A DNA stretch of 64,000 nt. It comes from Actinosynnema sp042752395. Lineage in GTDB: Bacteria; Actinomycetota; Actinomycetes; Mycobacteriales; Pseudonocardiaceae. Position 1 is the stretch's first letter, and every line of letters starts with the position of its first letter. Shown piece by piece: positions 1 to 9,048 of the stretch. A program made the translations under genes and the position numbers. The notes below the pieces were generated by a model. It worked only from the letters and a program-made list of their open reading frames with translations, ran no database searches and was not told the DNA's origin. The stretch covers positions 1 to 64,000 of the forward strand of contig NZ_JBHYXZ010000013.1 in NCBI RefSeq assembly GCF_042752395.1, read 5' to 3'.

Positions 1-97
1 GACCGGTCCAGGGTGCGGCCGGCACCAGCAGCGTGGTGATGCCCAGCTCCGCGTTCCCGTGCGAATCATTGGTGCGGTAGGACACCTGCCAGGCGCG
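1..97 (-). pseudogene. secretory lipase (LIP family) fragment, cut at both ends
   Basis: On the minus strand the first 97 bases read as an open frame ending RAWQVSYRTNDSHGN and continuing ELGITTLLVPAAPWTG. This is the pattern at the start of the mature domain of secreted actinobacterial lipases (Pfam LIP family: RAWQ.xYR(S/T)xD, then xTTLLVPxxPW). The gene runs off the left edge of the window. Its N-terminus, including the signal peptide, should lie to the right, but that DNA instead encodes the GH36 enzyme on the other strand. Homology stops at about base 97, exactly where the GH36 homology begins at base 98. Either a rearrangement or an assembly chimera created the break. The family call rests on about 30 residues. 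Confidence 0.6.
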
Positions 98-949
98 CAC
101 CTGGACGCCGTGGTGGACCGGCTGGTCGCCGACCTCGGCGTCGGCTACCTCAAGCTCGACTACAACGTGGACCCCGGCGCGGGCACCGACGTCGCCGCCG
201 ACAGCCCCGGCGCGGGCCTGCTCGCGCACAACCGCGCCCACCTGCGGTGGCTGGACCGGCTGCTCGACCGGCACCCCGACCTGGTCCTGGAGAACTGCGC
301 GTCCGGGGCGATGCGCATGGACTACGCGCTGCTGTCCCGGATGCAGCTGCAGTCCACCAGCGACCAGCAGGACCCCGCGCGGTACCCGCCCATCGCGGTG
401 TCCGCGCCGATGTCCGTGCTGCCGGAGCAGGCGGCGAACTGGGCCTACCCGCAGCCCGACCTGCCGGACGAGCTGTTCGCGCACACCCTGTGCACCGGGA
501 TGCTCGGCCGGCTCTACCTGTCCGGCCGGCTCGACCTGCTGCGCCCCGACCGGCTCCGGTCGGTGCGCGACGCGGTGCGGGTGCACCGCGACCTGCGCGC
601 GGACCTGGCGGGCGCGGTCCCGGTCTGGCCGCTCGGCCTGCCCCGGTGGGACGACCCGTGGCTGAGCCTCGGCCTGCGCTCCGGCGACGTCACCCACGTG
701 TGCGTGTGGCGGCGGGACGGCGACCACGTGGCGCTGTCCCTGCCCCACCTGCGCGGCCGGCACGTCGACGTCGACCTGCTCTACCCGCGCGACCTGCCCG
801 CCTGGACCCACGTCTGGGACCCCGGCGCGGGGTCGCTGACCGTCACGCCGGTTCGCGCCGACACCCCGTCCGCGCGCCTGTTCCGCATCACCGCCGGTCC
901 GGCGTCACCGGCCACGGGTGGAGCGGGAACCGGCGGCGCGGTCGAATGA
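59..949 (+). pseudogene. GH36 alpha-galactosidase-like enzyme, N-terminus missing
   Basis: This is the C-terminal half of a GH36 (melibiase-type) retaining glycosidase, which would hydrolyse alpha-galactosides or related alpha-linked sugars. It keeps the nucleophile Asp in YLKLDYN (residue 34 counting from the GTG at 59), the ENCASG motif (78-83) and the acid/base Asp in TSDQQDP (residue 102), then the C-terminal beta domain. GH36 proteins are usually about 700 residues; here the N-terminal beta-sandwich and the first barrel strands are absent. Recognisable homology starts at base 98 (HLDAVVDRLV). The GTG at 59 is only the first start codon in the open frame, and the 13 residues before HLD do not look like the family. 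The stop is 22 bp before the next gene, so the two were probably co-transcribed. Confidence 0.75.
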
Positions 950-971
950 CCCCCACCCGACAGGAGCACCG

Positions 972-3527
972 ATGCGAGACGCACCGACCGCGCCCACGAC
1001 GACCGAGGAGCTGCGGGTCGACCTCGGCTCGCCGACCGGTCCCTTCCGCGGCGGCGCGACCGGCGTCCTCTACGGCCTCGGCGATCCGGGCGTCCCGTCG
1101 CACGACCTGATCGCCGGCATGCGGCCGCGCACGGTGTCCCAGAAGGCGCCGGACGGCGAGCAGCACCCCAACGGCGACGCCCTGGCGGTGGCGGACGGCT
1201 TCTTCGCCGCGGGCGGCGGGGAACTGCACGTCTACGCGCAGGACGTCTACCGGAGCTGGCCCTACGAGAACCTCGGCATCGACGACTACGTCGCGCGGTT
1301 GCGGCCCCGGCTGGCGCGGGTCGCCGCCCGGCCCGACCGCGACCGGTTCGTGTGGACGATCTTCAACGAGCCGGACTTCATCTGGTACGCCGACCGGGAC
1401 GCCGACCGCGACCGGTTCCTCGCCGACTGGACCACCGTCCACCGGCTGGTGCGGTCCGTGCTGCCCGACGCCCGCATCGCCGGGCCCGGCGAGACCCGCT
1501 ACCGGCCGGACCACCTCCGCGACTTCCTGGTCCACGCCAAGGCGCACGACGTGCTGCCCGACATCGTCACCTGGCACGAACTGGGCCCGGACTCCCTCTC
1601 GACCTACCGCGCCCACCACGCCGACTACCGGGCGCTCGAACGGTCGCTGGGCCTCGCGCCGCGGCCGGTCAACATCAACGAGTACGCCAACCGGCGCGAC
1701 ACGTCGGTGCCCGGCCGACTGGTCCAGTGGCTCGCCATGCTGGAGGACACCAAGGTCGACGGGCAGATGGCGTACTGGACGGTCGCGGGCAACCTCAGCG
1801 ACCACGCGGTGCGCACCGCCCGCGCCAACGGCGGCTGGTGGCTGGCGAAGTGGTACGCGGACCTGTCCGGCGACACGGTCCGGGTCACCCCGCCCAGGCC
1901 GGGCACCCGCGACACGCTCCAGGGCCTCGCCGCGCTCGACCGCGCCGACGCCAGGGCGACCGTCCTGCTCGGCGGCACCGCCAACCCGGTCGACGTGGTG
2001 GTGACGGGCCTGGACCGGGGGCTGTTCGGCGGACAGGTGGACGTGCGGATCTCCCGGACCGGGTGGTCGGGCTACGAGGGCGACGCGGGGCAGCCGCCCG
2101 TGGTCGCGGCGGACCGGATCCGCGTGGTCGACGGCGGGGTCACGATCGCGGTGCCGGGCGGCGACCCGCTGGCCGCGCACCGGGTGGTGATCACCCCGGC
2201 CGGTCCCGGCGCGCCACCGCGGGCCGACGCGCCGTGGCGGGCGAGCCACGAGGCCGAGGCCGGCACGGTCGAGCACGCGGTCGTCGCCACCCGCGACGAC
2301 GGCTCCGGCTCGCACGAGATGGCCCAGCGGTACACCACGTCGGGCGGCGCCGACGTGCGGTCCCTGCGGGAGCCGGGTTCCCGCGTGACGGTCGACGTGG
2401 ACGTGCCCCGGGACGGCGCGTACCGGCTCGGCGTGTTCTACGGCACGGACGGGTTCGTCGGCCGGCTGGCGCTCTACGTGGACGACGCGCACGTGCGGGA
2501 CCTGATCTTCCCGGCCACGCTCGCCGCGGACTACCGGGGCAGGCTCGACACGGACCTGTCGCTCACCGCGGGCCGGCGCCGCGTCTCCCTGCGCGCCACC
2601 GGGCCCGACGGGTTCCTCGGCGCGCCGGCGGACGTGGCGCTGGACCGGTTCGACCTCACCGAGGTCGCCGGTCCCGAGCGGACGGTGTACCCGCTCGCCG
2701 AGTCACGCCGGTCCGGCGGTTCCGTGGACCGCGGCGAGCGCGCGCTGCGGCTCGGCGTGCCCGACGCGGTCGTGCTGGACCCCGGCGACTCGGTGACCAC
2801 GTACGTGTCCGCCGCCGAGGACGGCTACCACGCCCTGTCCGCCACCTGGCTCGCCGTCGCCCGCGCCACGCTCGGCCTCACGTTGTCCGGCCGCCGGGCG
2901 CTCGGCGGCGACCTGACCGCCGAGCGGGAGGGCGCGTGGTCGGGCGAGGTGACCGCGCACCTCAAGGCCGGCATCACCGAGGTCGTCCTGACCAACGAGA
3001 GCCCCGCGCCGCTCGTGCTGGGCACGCTGACCTGCCTGCGCGACGCCGCCGCCGACCGGCACGCCGTCCGGGTCGAGGCCGAGGACGGCCGGCTCGGCGG
3101 GGGAGCGGTGGTGACGCCGGGGCCGTGGGCGTCCGGCGGCGCGTACGTGGCCCGGCTCGGCCGCGGCGGCACGCTGACCGTCCCGCGCCCCGCCGGGTTC
3201 GGCGCGGGCCGGTACCACCTGACCGTCGCCTACGCCCACGCCGAGAAGGAGACCGGCCACCTCTACAACACCGACGCGGTCACCCGGTTCCTCGACGTGG
3301 TGGAAGCCGGCGGCGGCACGACCCGCGCGCCGTACCGCCACAACTACACCTGGGACGGCTTCTGGCCGGAGACCTCGCCGCTCGACCTGGTCACCGACGA
3401 CGGCGACCTCACCTTCGGCAACGCCGGCGGCCACGGCCCGAACGTCGACTGGGTCCGACTCGCGCCGCTCGTGCTCCACCCCGGGACGAGGGCGATCCCG
3501 GTCGGGACCGGCGCCGACAGCACCTGA
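972..3527 (+). CDS. GH39-like clan-A glycoside hydrolase with C-terminal CBM modules
   Basis: The 851-residue protein starts at ATG 972, with AGGAG at 962-966; the in-frame GTG at 918 lies inside the upstream gene. The N-terminal half looks like a clan-A (beta/alpha)8 glycosidase of the GH39 type, with a putative acid/base Glu133 in FNEPDF and a putative nucleophile Glu237 in NINEYAN. After about residue 410 come two carbohydrate-binding-like modules beginning HEAEAGTVEHA and VEAEDGRLGGG, of the CBM6/35 sort, ending NVDWVRLAPL. There is no signal peptide, so export is not evident despite the CBMs. It is co-directional with the truncated GH36 gene. The family assignment is from motifs only; substrate is unknown (beta-xyloside or similar is a guess). 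Confidence 0.65.
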   Translation: MRDAPTAPTTTEELRVDLGSPTGPFRGGATGVLYGLGDPGVPSHDLIAGMRPRTVSQKAPDGEQHPNGDALAVADGFFAAGGGELHVYAQDVYRSWPYENLGIDDYVARLRPRLARVAARPDRDRFVWTIFNEPDFIWYADRDADRDRFLADWTTVHRLVRSVLPDARIAGPGETRYRPDHLRDFLVHAKAHDVLPDIVTWHELGPDSLSTYRAHHADYRALERSLGLAPRPVNINEYANRRDTSVPGRLVQWLAMLEDTKVDGQMAYWTVAGNLSDHAVRTARANGGWWLAKWYADLSGDTVRVTPPRPGTRDTLQGLAALDRADARATVLLGGTANPVDVVVTGLDRGLFGGQVDVRISRTGWSGYEGDAGQPPVVAADRIRVVDGGVTIAVPGGDPLAAHRVVITPAGPGAPPRADAPWRASHEAEAGTVEHAVVATRDDGSGSHEMAQRYTTSGGADVRSLREPGSRVTVDVDVPRDGAYRLGVFYGTDGFVGRLALYVDDAHVRDLIFPATLAADYRGRLDTDLSLTAGRRRVSLRATGPDGFLGAPADVALDRFDLTEVAGPERTVYPLAESRRSGGSVDRGERALRLGVPDAVVLDPGDSVTTYVSAAEDGYHALSATWLAVARATLGLTLSGRRALGGDLTAEREGAWSGEVTAHLKAGITEVVLTNESPAPLVLGTLTCLRDAAADRHAVRVEAEDGRLGGGAVVTPGPWASGGAYVARLGRGGTLTVPRPAGFGAGRYHLTVAYAHAEKETGHLYNTDAVTRFLDVVEAGGGTTRAPYRHNYTWDGFWPETSPLDLVTDDGDLTFGNAGGHGPNVDWVRLAPLVLHPGTRAIPVGTGADST

Positions 3528-3625
3528 GCGGCACGGCGTCGCGCGCCGACCCGGTGCCGCGGTCGTAGGCGGTGGCGTAGACGAACAGTTCCGGGCGGTG
3601 GGCAGCGCCGCGGCCGGTGAGCAGG

Positions 3626-4771
3626 TCACCGGGGTGCGTCGACCGTCGCGGTCTCGACCGTCCAGGCGCGTGTCCGCTCGCTCAGGGTGACGCCGAGGCC
3701 GGGCCGGGCCGACAGGTGCATCCGCCCGCCGCTGATCTCCAGCCGTTCGTTGAACAGGGGGTGCAGCCAGTCGAAGTGCTCCACCCACGGCTCGCGCGGG
3801 TAGGCGGCGGCGAGGTGGACGTGGATCTCCATGGCGAAGTGGGGCGCGAGCTGGAGGTGGTGGTGGTCGGCGAGGGTGGCGAGCCTGAGGAACTGGGTGA
3901 TGCCGCCGACGCGCGGCGCGTCCGGTTGCAGCACGTCCACCGCGCCGGCCCGGATCAGCTCGTGGTGCTCGGCCACGCTGGTCAGCATCTCACCGGACGC
4001 GACGGCCGTGTCCAGCGACCGGGCCAGCTCCGCGTGGCCCTCGACGTCGTAGGCGTCCAGCGGCTCCTCGATCCACACCAGGTCGAACTCCTCCAGCGCC
4101 CGGCACACGCGCGCGGCGGTGGGCCGGTCCCACTGCTGGTTCGCGTCCACCATCAGCGGCACGCCCGCGCCGAGGTGCTCCCGGACGGCGGCGACCCGGC
4201 GCAGGTCCTCGGCGGCGTCCGGCAGCCCGACCTTGATCTTGATGCCGCCCACGCCCGAGTCGAGGGTGCGGTCGGCGTTGTCCTTGATCCGCTCCACGCT
4301 CTCGTGCAGGAAGCCGCCGGAGGTGTTGTAGCAGCGCACGGAGTCGCGGTGCGCGCCGAGCAGCTTGGCCAGCGGCAGGCCGGCGCGCTTGGCCTTGAGG
4401 TCCCACAGCGCGATGTCGAACGCGGCCAGCGCCTGGGTGGCCGCGCCGCTGCGCCCGACCGAGGCGCCCGCCCACACCAGCCTGCTCCACAGCCGGCCGA
4501 TGTCGTTCGGGTCCTCGCCGATCAGCTCCGGGGCGACCTCCCGGGCGTGCGCGAACTGCGCCGGGCCGCCGGCGCGCTTGCTGTAGCCGAACCCGAGCCC
4601 CTCCCACCCCGCCTCGGTGCGGATCTCGGCGAACAGCAGCGCGACCTCGGTCATCGGCCGCTGCCGGCCGGTGAACACCTTCGCGTCGCTGATCGGGGTG
4701 GGCAGCGGCAGCCGCACCGAGGACAACGCCACCGAGCTGATCCGGTCGCTGACGGCGGGGCTGGAGGACAT
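3626..4771 (-). CDS. enolase-superfamily sugar-acid dehydratase (galactarate/talarate dehydratase-like)
   Basis: This 381-residue protein of the mandelate racemase/muconate lactonizing family probably dehydrates a sugar diacid to a 5-keto-4-deoxy acid. It shows the KxK catalytic motif in GGIKIKVG (Lys168, Lys170), metal ligands Asp199 (MVDANQQ), Glu225 (WIEEP) and Glu251 (SGEM), and Asp274 plus His301 (LAPHFAMEIH) for the His-Asp dyad. This is the arrangement of L-talarate/galactarate dehydratases. The start is ATG 4771 with AAGGAG just upstream. It lies 24 bp after the stop of the kdgD-like gene, so they form an operon whose products would act in successive steps: galactarate or glucarate to 5-dehydro-4-deoxyglucarate, then to 2-oxoglutarate semialdehyde. 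The exact substrate cannot be read from motifs. Confidence 0.8.
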   Translation of the reverse strand: MSSSPAVSDRISSVALSSVRLPLPTPISDAKVFTGRQRPMTEVALLFAEIRTEAGWEGLGFGYSKRAGGPAQFAHAREVAPELIGEDPNDIGRLWSRLVWAGASVGRSGAATQALAAFDIALWDLKAKRAGLPLAKLLGAHRDSVRCYNTSGGFLHESVERIKDNADRTLDSGVGGIKIKVGLPDAAEDLRRVAAVREHLGAGVPLMVDANQQWDRPTAARVCRALEEFDLVWIEEPLDAYDVEGHAELARSLDTAVASGEMLTSVAEHHELIRAGAVDVLQPDAPRVGGITQFLRLATLADHHHLQLAPHFAMEIHVHLAAAYPREPWVEHFDWLHPLFNERLEISGGRMHLSARPGLGVTLSERTRAWTVETATVDAPR

Positions 4772-4795
4772 CGGGCTCCTTCGGTCGGGGGTGGG

Positions 4796-5704
4796 TCAGG
4801 CGACGCGGCGCACCAGGTCGGTGAGCCGGGCCAGCTCGTCCTCGGTGAGGTCGCTCAACGGCGGGCGCACGCGGCCGCCGTCCCGGCCCACCGCGGTGAG
4901 CCCGGCCTTCACGATCGACACCGCGTACCCGCGGGCGCGGTCGCGCAGGTCCAGGTAGGGGAGGACGAAGTCGGCCAACATCCGGTACACGGCGGCCCGG
5001 TCCAGGGCGCGGACCGCGGCGTAGAACCGCAGCGCGAACTCGGGCACGAAGTTGAACAGCGCCGACGAGTACGTGGTGACGCCGAGCTGGAGCAGCGGCA
5101 GGGCGAACGTCTCCGCGGTGGGCAGGCCCCCGATGTAGATCAGCCGGTCGCCGACGCGGGCGTAGGTCCGGGTCATCCGCTCGATGTCCCCGATGCCGTC
5201 CTTGAGCCCGATGAGGTTGGGGTTGCGGTCGGCCAGCTCGGCGACGGTGGCGTCGGTGAGCACGGCGTTGGCCCGGCTGTAGACGATCACGCCCAGCCCG
5301 GTGGCCCGGCACACCGCGGAGACGTGCTCGACCAGACCGCGCTGGTCGGTCTCGGTGAGGTAGGGCGGGAACAGCAGGACGCCGGCGGCGCCCGCGTCCT
5401 CGGCGGCCCGCGCCTGGGCCGCGGACACGACGGTGGCCCCGGTGGCGGGCGCGACGACCGGCACCCGGCCGCCGACCTCGTCCACGGCCACCCGGACGAC
5501 CCGGTCGACCTCGGCGGGGCTGAGCGAGAAGCCCTCGCCCGTGCCGCCCGCGGCGAACAGCCCGGCCACGTCGAAGCCGGCCTGCCAGGACAGGTGCTCT
5601 CGGTAGCGGGCCTCGTCGAACCGCAGGTCGGCGTCGAAGTGGGTGACCGGGAAGGAGAGCAGCCCGGAGGCGAGCCGGTCGGCGAGGGAGGCTGGGTGCG
5701 TCAC
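4796..5704 (-). CDS. kdgD: 5-dehydro-4-deoxyglucarate dehydratase
   Basis: This DHDPS/NAL-superfamily enzyme (302 residues) decarboxylates and dehydrates 5-dehydro-4-deoxy-D-glucarate to 2-oxoglutarate semialdehyde. It has the aldolase-type GGTGEGF motif (53-59), the conserved Tyr142 (VIVYSRAN) and the Schiff-base Lys168 (LIGLKDG). The IVYSRAN and LKDG signatures and the context of a sugar-diacid dehydratase favour KdgD over dihydrodipicolinate synthase. I chose GTG 5704, preceded by GGGGG, rather than the TTG at 5713, which has no ribosome site. The next enzyme of the pathway, 2-oxoglutarate semialdehyde dehydrogenase, is not in the window. Confidence 0.85.
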   Translation of the reverse strand: MTHPASLADRLASGLLSFPVTHFDADLRFDEARYREHLSWQAGFDVAGLFAAGGTGEGFSLSPAEVDRVVRVAVDEVGGRVPVVAPATGATVVSAAQARAAEDAGAAGVLLFPPYLTETDQRGLVEHVSAVCRATGLGVIVYSRANAVLTDATVAELADRNPNLIGLKDGIGDIERMTRTYARVGDRLIYIGGLPTAETFALPLLQLGVTTYSSALFNFVPEFALRFYAAVRALDRAAVYRMLADFVLPYLDLRDRARGYAVSIVKAGLTAVGRDGGRVRPPLSDLTEDELARLTDLVRRVA

Positions 5705-5730
5705 GGCCCCCAAGCTATGGACCAGGGGCG

Positions 5731-5756
5731 ATGCTTGTCCAAGAGTAGTTCGGCAT
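5731..5756. promoter_or_regulatory. possible LysR-type operator
   Basis: ATGC at 5731-5734 and GCAT at 5753-5756 form a short interrupted dyad in the 72-bp space between the LysR gene and kdgD. It is the only dyad noticed there; with 4-bp arms it is weak evidence. Confidence 0.2.
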
Positions 5757-5776
5757 TGCGTGATACCGCGAGAGCA

Positions 5777-6670
5777 TCACCGGAACGGCGTGCGGCCCTC
5801 CAGCACGCTCAACGTCCGCCACAGCGCCGGGTTCGCGCAGGCGCGCAACCACAGCAGGTGCAGCTCCACCGGCTCGGCGACCGCGGCGTCCAGCCGCGCG
5901 AACCCCACGCCGTCGATGCGCAGCCGGGCCGCGGACTCCGGCACGAACGCGATCCCGCGACCGGCCGCGACCAGCCACAGCATGGTGAGCACCTGGCCCA
6001 CCGTGTGCACGGTGTTCTCCGGCGCGATCGGCACCGTGCGCACGACCAGGTCGTAGAAGTAGCGGGCGTCGGTGGGCGAGTGCATGATGACCGGCTCGCG
6101 GACCACGTCGGCGGGCGTCGCGTCCCGGCCGAGCGCGAGCAGGCGGTGGCCGGCGGGCACGGCGACCAGCAGCCCCTCCCGGTAGAGGAGCCGGGAGCCG
6201 AAGGTCGAGTCGTCGACCGGCGGGCGGCCCAGCCCGAGGTCGATCTCCTCGTTGGCCAGCCCGGCGACCTGCTCGCGCGTCACCATCTCGGCCAGCTCCA
6301 CGTCCACGTCGGGCAGGTGGCCGGCCAGCTCGTCCAGCAGCCGGCCGAGGATGCCGTAGGTCGCCGACGCGGTGAAGCCGACCCGCACCACGCCGCTGGA
6401 CCCGGAGGACACCCGTCGGGCCAGCTCGGACGCGGTCTCGGCCAGCGACAGCAGCCGCCGCGCCTCCAGGAGGAACACCTCGCCCGCCGCGGTGAGCGTG
6501 ACCCGCCGGTTGTCCCGGATCAGCAACCGCGCCCCCACCGCCCGCTCCAGCTTCTGGATCTGCCTGCTCAGCGGCGGCTGCGTCATGGCGAGCCGGGCGG
6601 CGGCACGGCTGAAGTGCAACTCCTCCGCGACGGCTACGAAACCCCGTAGCTGCTCCAGCGTGAACGCCAT
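5777..6670 (-). CDS. LysR-family transcriptional regulator
   Basis: A 297-residue LTTR of normal length. The N-terminal winged helix covers residues 1-60 (FTLEQLRGFVAVAEELHFSRAA, then TQPPLSRQIQKLE for the recognition helix). The effector-binding periplasmic-fold domain occupies about 90-295. It sits upstream of kdgD and the diacid dehydratase on the same strand with 72 bp between, so it is probably the local regulator responding to a sugar acid. It is also divergent from the secreted EEP hydrolase gene, with 54 bp between the starts. The effector is inferred from context only. Confidence 0.88.
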   Translation of the reverse strand: MAFTLEQLRGFVAVAEELHFSRAAARLAMTQPPLSRQIQKLERAVGARLLIRDNRRVTLTAAGEVFLLEARRLLSLAETASELARRVSSGSSGVVRVGFTASATYGILGRLLDELAGHLPDVDVELAEMVTREQVAGLANEEIDLGLGRPPVDDSTFGSRLLYREGLLVAVPAGHRLLALGRDATPADVVREPVIMHSPTDARYFYDLVVRTVPIAPENTVHTVGQVLTMLWLVAAGRGIAFVPESAARLRIDGVGFARLDAAVAEPVELHLLWLRACANPALWRTLSVLEGRTPFR

Positions 6671-6724
6671 GCGGGCAAGGTATCAACCCTGGTCACGCGC
6701 GGTGTGGCAGGCGAACATGGGGAC

Positions 6725-7504
6725 ATGGGCCTGCCGCGCCGCACCTTCGCCCCCTTCCTGGCCGTGCTCCTGCTCTGCGGTCTGGCGACGCCGCCCGCGG
6801 GCGCCGCCACCGCCGTCAAGGTGTTGCAGATGAACCTGTGCAACAGCGGCGTGGCCGGCTGCTACCAGGGTGGGCGGGCGGTGGACGAGGCGGTGACCAT
6901 GATCGGCCGCCGGGCGCCGGACGTGGTGTTGGCGAACGAGGTGTGCCTGTCCGACGTGCCCCGGCTGACCGCCGCCGTCGGCCCGGCCGCCGGATACCGG
7001 TTCGCGTTCGCGCGGCGCGAGCCCACGGGCGCGAACATCGAGTGCACGGACGGCAGGGGCGCCTACGGCAGCGCGGTCATCGTCAAGGAGGGCGTCCGGA
7101 GCGGCGGTGACGGCACGTACACCGCGCAGGACGGCGGCACCGAGGTCCGCGCGTGGGCCTGCGCGCTGAGCGGCGTGCGCGGGTTCACCGCCTGCACCAC
7201 GCACCTGAGCACGACCGGCACGACCGCGTTGGCGCAGTGCCGGGAGCTGGTGCCCGCGATCCCGCTGTCCTTCGACCCGACCGGTTCCGCGACGACCCGG
7301 CACGTCGTGGCCGGCGACCTGAACCTGCGCTACAGCCCCGGCTCGGCCACGAACGCGCAGAACTGCGTGCCGTCCGGCTGGTTCCGCAAGGGCGACGGCG
7401 ACGTGCAGCACGTCATCGCCCGCACGCTGACCTTCGTGTCGACCGAGACCTACGCGATGTACCGGACGGACCACCCGGCGTTCGTCGTGAACTACGCGTT
7501 CTGA
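6725..7504 (+). CDS. secreted endonuclease/exonuclease/phosphatase (EEP) family protein
   Basis: A 259-residue EEP-fold hydrolase. The start is ATG 6725, with GGGG four bases upstream, giving a clean signal peptide (twin Arg at 5-6, hydrophobic core, cleavage near PAGAA). Family motifs are present: VLQMNLCN (first strand), the metal Glu in ANEVC, THLST, GDLNLR and the C-terminal TDHPAF. These are the Mg-binding and catalytic positions of the DNase I/sphingomyelinase superfamily. Several Cys pairs fit extracellular disulfides. The substrate (nucleic acid, phospholipid or inositol phosphate) is not determined. Its end overlaps the convergent monooxygenase gene by 13 bp. Confidence 0.82.
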   Translation: MGLPRRTFAPFLAVLLLCGLATPPAGAATAVKVLQMNLCNSGVAGCYQGGRAVDEAVTMIGRRAPDVVLANEVCLSDVPRLTAAVGPAAGYRFAFARREPTGANIECTDGRGAYGSAVIVKEGVRSGGDGTYTAQDGGTEVRAWACALSGVRGFTACTTHLSTTGTTALAQCRELVPAIPLSFDPTGSATTRHVVAGDLNLRYSPGSATNAQNCVPSGWFRKGDGDVQHVIARTLTFVSTETYAMYRTDHPAFVVNYAF

Positions 7505-9039
7505 CGCGCCGGTCCGACGGGCCGCAGCCCTCCGCCCGCCTCGATCTCCGGCCGCAGGGAGTAGACGAACCGGTCCGGCCGCAACACCGCCACCTCCGTG
7601 CCGTGCCGGGCGAACCAGGCGGTCAGCGCGCCGTCCACGTCCACCACCGACGTCACCCCGGCGGTGTCGTCGTCGGGACTCCGCAGCACGCGGACGAACC
7701 GCGCGGGCGGACCCTGCCAGCCCGTCGCCGTCGCCCGGTCCACGCCCGGCCCGATCACGGTGAACTCCGCGCCCAGCAGGGAGTCGAGCGGCCGCGGCGT
7801 CGCGGAGCCCGGCACGGCCACCGCCGGCTGGGGGAACATCGTGCCCACCGGGCCGCGCCGCCTCCCGCCCGCCAGCACGCCCCGGCGCAGGGCGGGCAGC
7901 GGCTTGAACTCGAAGTGCCGCACGAAGCGCCGTACCCGCGGGACGGTCTGCGCCGCGCGCAGCACGGCGTCGCGGACCGCGGCGGCGAACCGGTCGCGCA
8001 CCAGGAACACCCGGCCGAGGCCCACGCTCGTGCGCACCATCTCCTCGACGTGCGGCCGGCGTTCGGCCTCGTAGCTGTCCAGCAGGGACTCGTCCGCGTG
8101 ACCGCGCAGCACCAGGCCGAGCTTCCAGGTCAGGTTCGCCGCGTCGCGCAGCCCGCTGCACAGGCCCTGGCCCAGGAACGGCGGCATCTGGTGCGCCGCG
8201 TCACCGAGCAGGAACACCCGCCCCGACCGCCAGCGCGACGCCACCAGGCGGTGGAACGTGTAGACGGTGGCCCGCGTGACGGTGAACCGCTCCGGGTCCA
8301 CGTACGGGCCCACGAGCCGCGCGATGGTGTCGTCCCGGGTCATCTCCTCGGCGGTCTCGCCCGGCCGGAGCATGAACTCCGCCCGGTAGGTGTCGAACGC
8401 GCCCGGCGACACGAACGCCGGGCGCCGCCAGTCGCACACGAACCGCGTGGTCGGCACCCGGACCGCCCCCGGCTCCACCGAACCGGACACCGCCAGCCAC
8501 GGCTCGCCGTAGGACGACCCGGACAACCCGATCCCGGCCGCCGCCCGGGTGGCGCTGCGCGCGCCGTCGCACCCCAGCACGTAGCGGGCGCGGACGGTCT
8601 CCCGCTCGCCGGTCCGGACGTCGCGGACCACCACGTCGTCCTCGCCCAGCTCCACCAGCTCGACCCCGGTCCGCAGCTCCACGTGCGGGAACCGCGCCAA
8701 GCCCGCCCGCAGCGCCGCCTCCAGCCGGGGCTGGTCGAAGAAGTGCAGGGGACCCGCGCCGAGGCCGAAGTCGATCTCGTCCAGCGCGATCGTGGCGAAC
8801 GGCCGCCCGGCCGCGTCCACGTACTCCACGGTCGAGGGCCGGTGCATGTCGCGGCCCACCGCGAGACCGGCCTGCTGGTAGATCCGCAACGCCTCGTCGT
8901 CGCACGAGAACGCCCGCGGCTGACCGTGCGGCGCGGTGGCGCGCTCCACGACCAGCGTGCGGACGCCGTGCAGGCCGAGCAGGTTCGCGGTCACCGCGCC
9001 CACGGGACCGCAACCGACAACCACCACGTCGAACTCCAT
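7492..9039 (-). CDS. FAD-dependent aromatic hydroxylase (MhpA/PheA-TfdB family)
   Basis: A 515-residue class A flavoprotein monooxygenase, likely to hydroxylate a phenolic or polyketide substrate with NAD(P)H and O2. It shows the FAD dinucleotide-binding GxGxxG (VVVGCGPVGAVTANLLG, residues 6-22), the DG motif in YVLGCDGARSATR, and the GD motif in VFLLGDAAHQMPP. The last part after about residue 400 is the thioredoxin-like C-terminal extension of this family. The closest style is 3-(3-hydroxyphenyl)propionate hydroxylase, but such enzymes also occur in antibiotic pathways. It starts 10 bp beyond the stop of the large BTAD-AAA+ regulator on the same strand, so that regulator may control it. Confidence 0.85.
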   Translation of the reverse strand: MEFDVVVVGCGPVGAVTANLLGLHGVRTLVVERATAPHGQPRAFSCDDEALRIYQQAGLAVGRDMHRPSTVEYVDAAGRPFATIALDEIDFGLGAGPLHFFDQPRLEAALRAGLARFPHVELRTGVELVELGEDDVVVRDVRTGERETVRARYVLGCDGARSATRAAAGIGLSGSSYGEPWLAVSGSVEPGAVRVPTTRFVCDWRRPAFVSPGAFDTYRAEFMLRPGETAEEMTRDDTIARLVGPYVDPERFTVTRATVYTFHRLVASRWRSGRVFLLGDAAHQMPPFLGQGLCSGLRDAANLTWKLGLVLRGHADESLLDSYEAERRPHVEEMVRTSVGLGRVFLVRDRFAAAVRDAVLRAAQTVPRVRRFVRHFEFKPLPALRRGVLAGGRRRGPVGTMFPQPAVAVPGSATPRPLDSLLGAEFTVIGPGVDRATATGWQGPPARFVRVLRSPDDDTAGVTSVVDVDGALTAWFARHGTEVAVLRPDRFVYSLRPEIEAGGGLRPVGPARQNA

Positions 9040-9048
9040 GCGCCCATG

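Noticed and set aside
3535..3625. Minus-strand frame reading HPGDLLTGRGAAHRPELFVY
   Set aside because: It looks protein-like for about 30 residues but has no start, no family and continues as antisense of the GH39-like gene.
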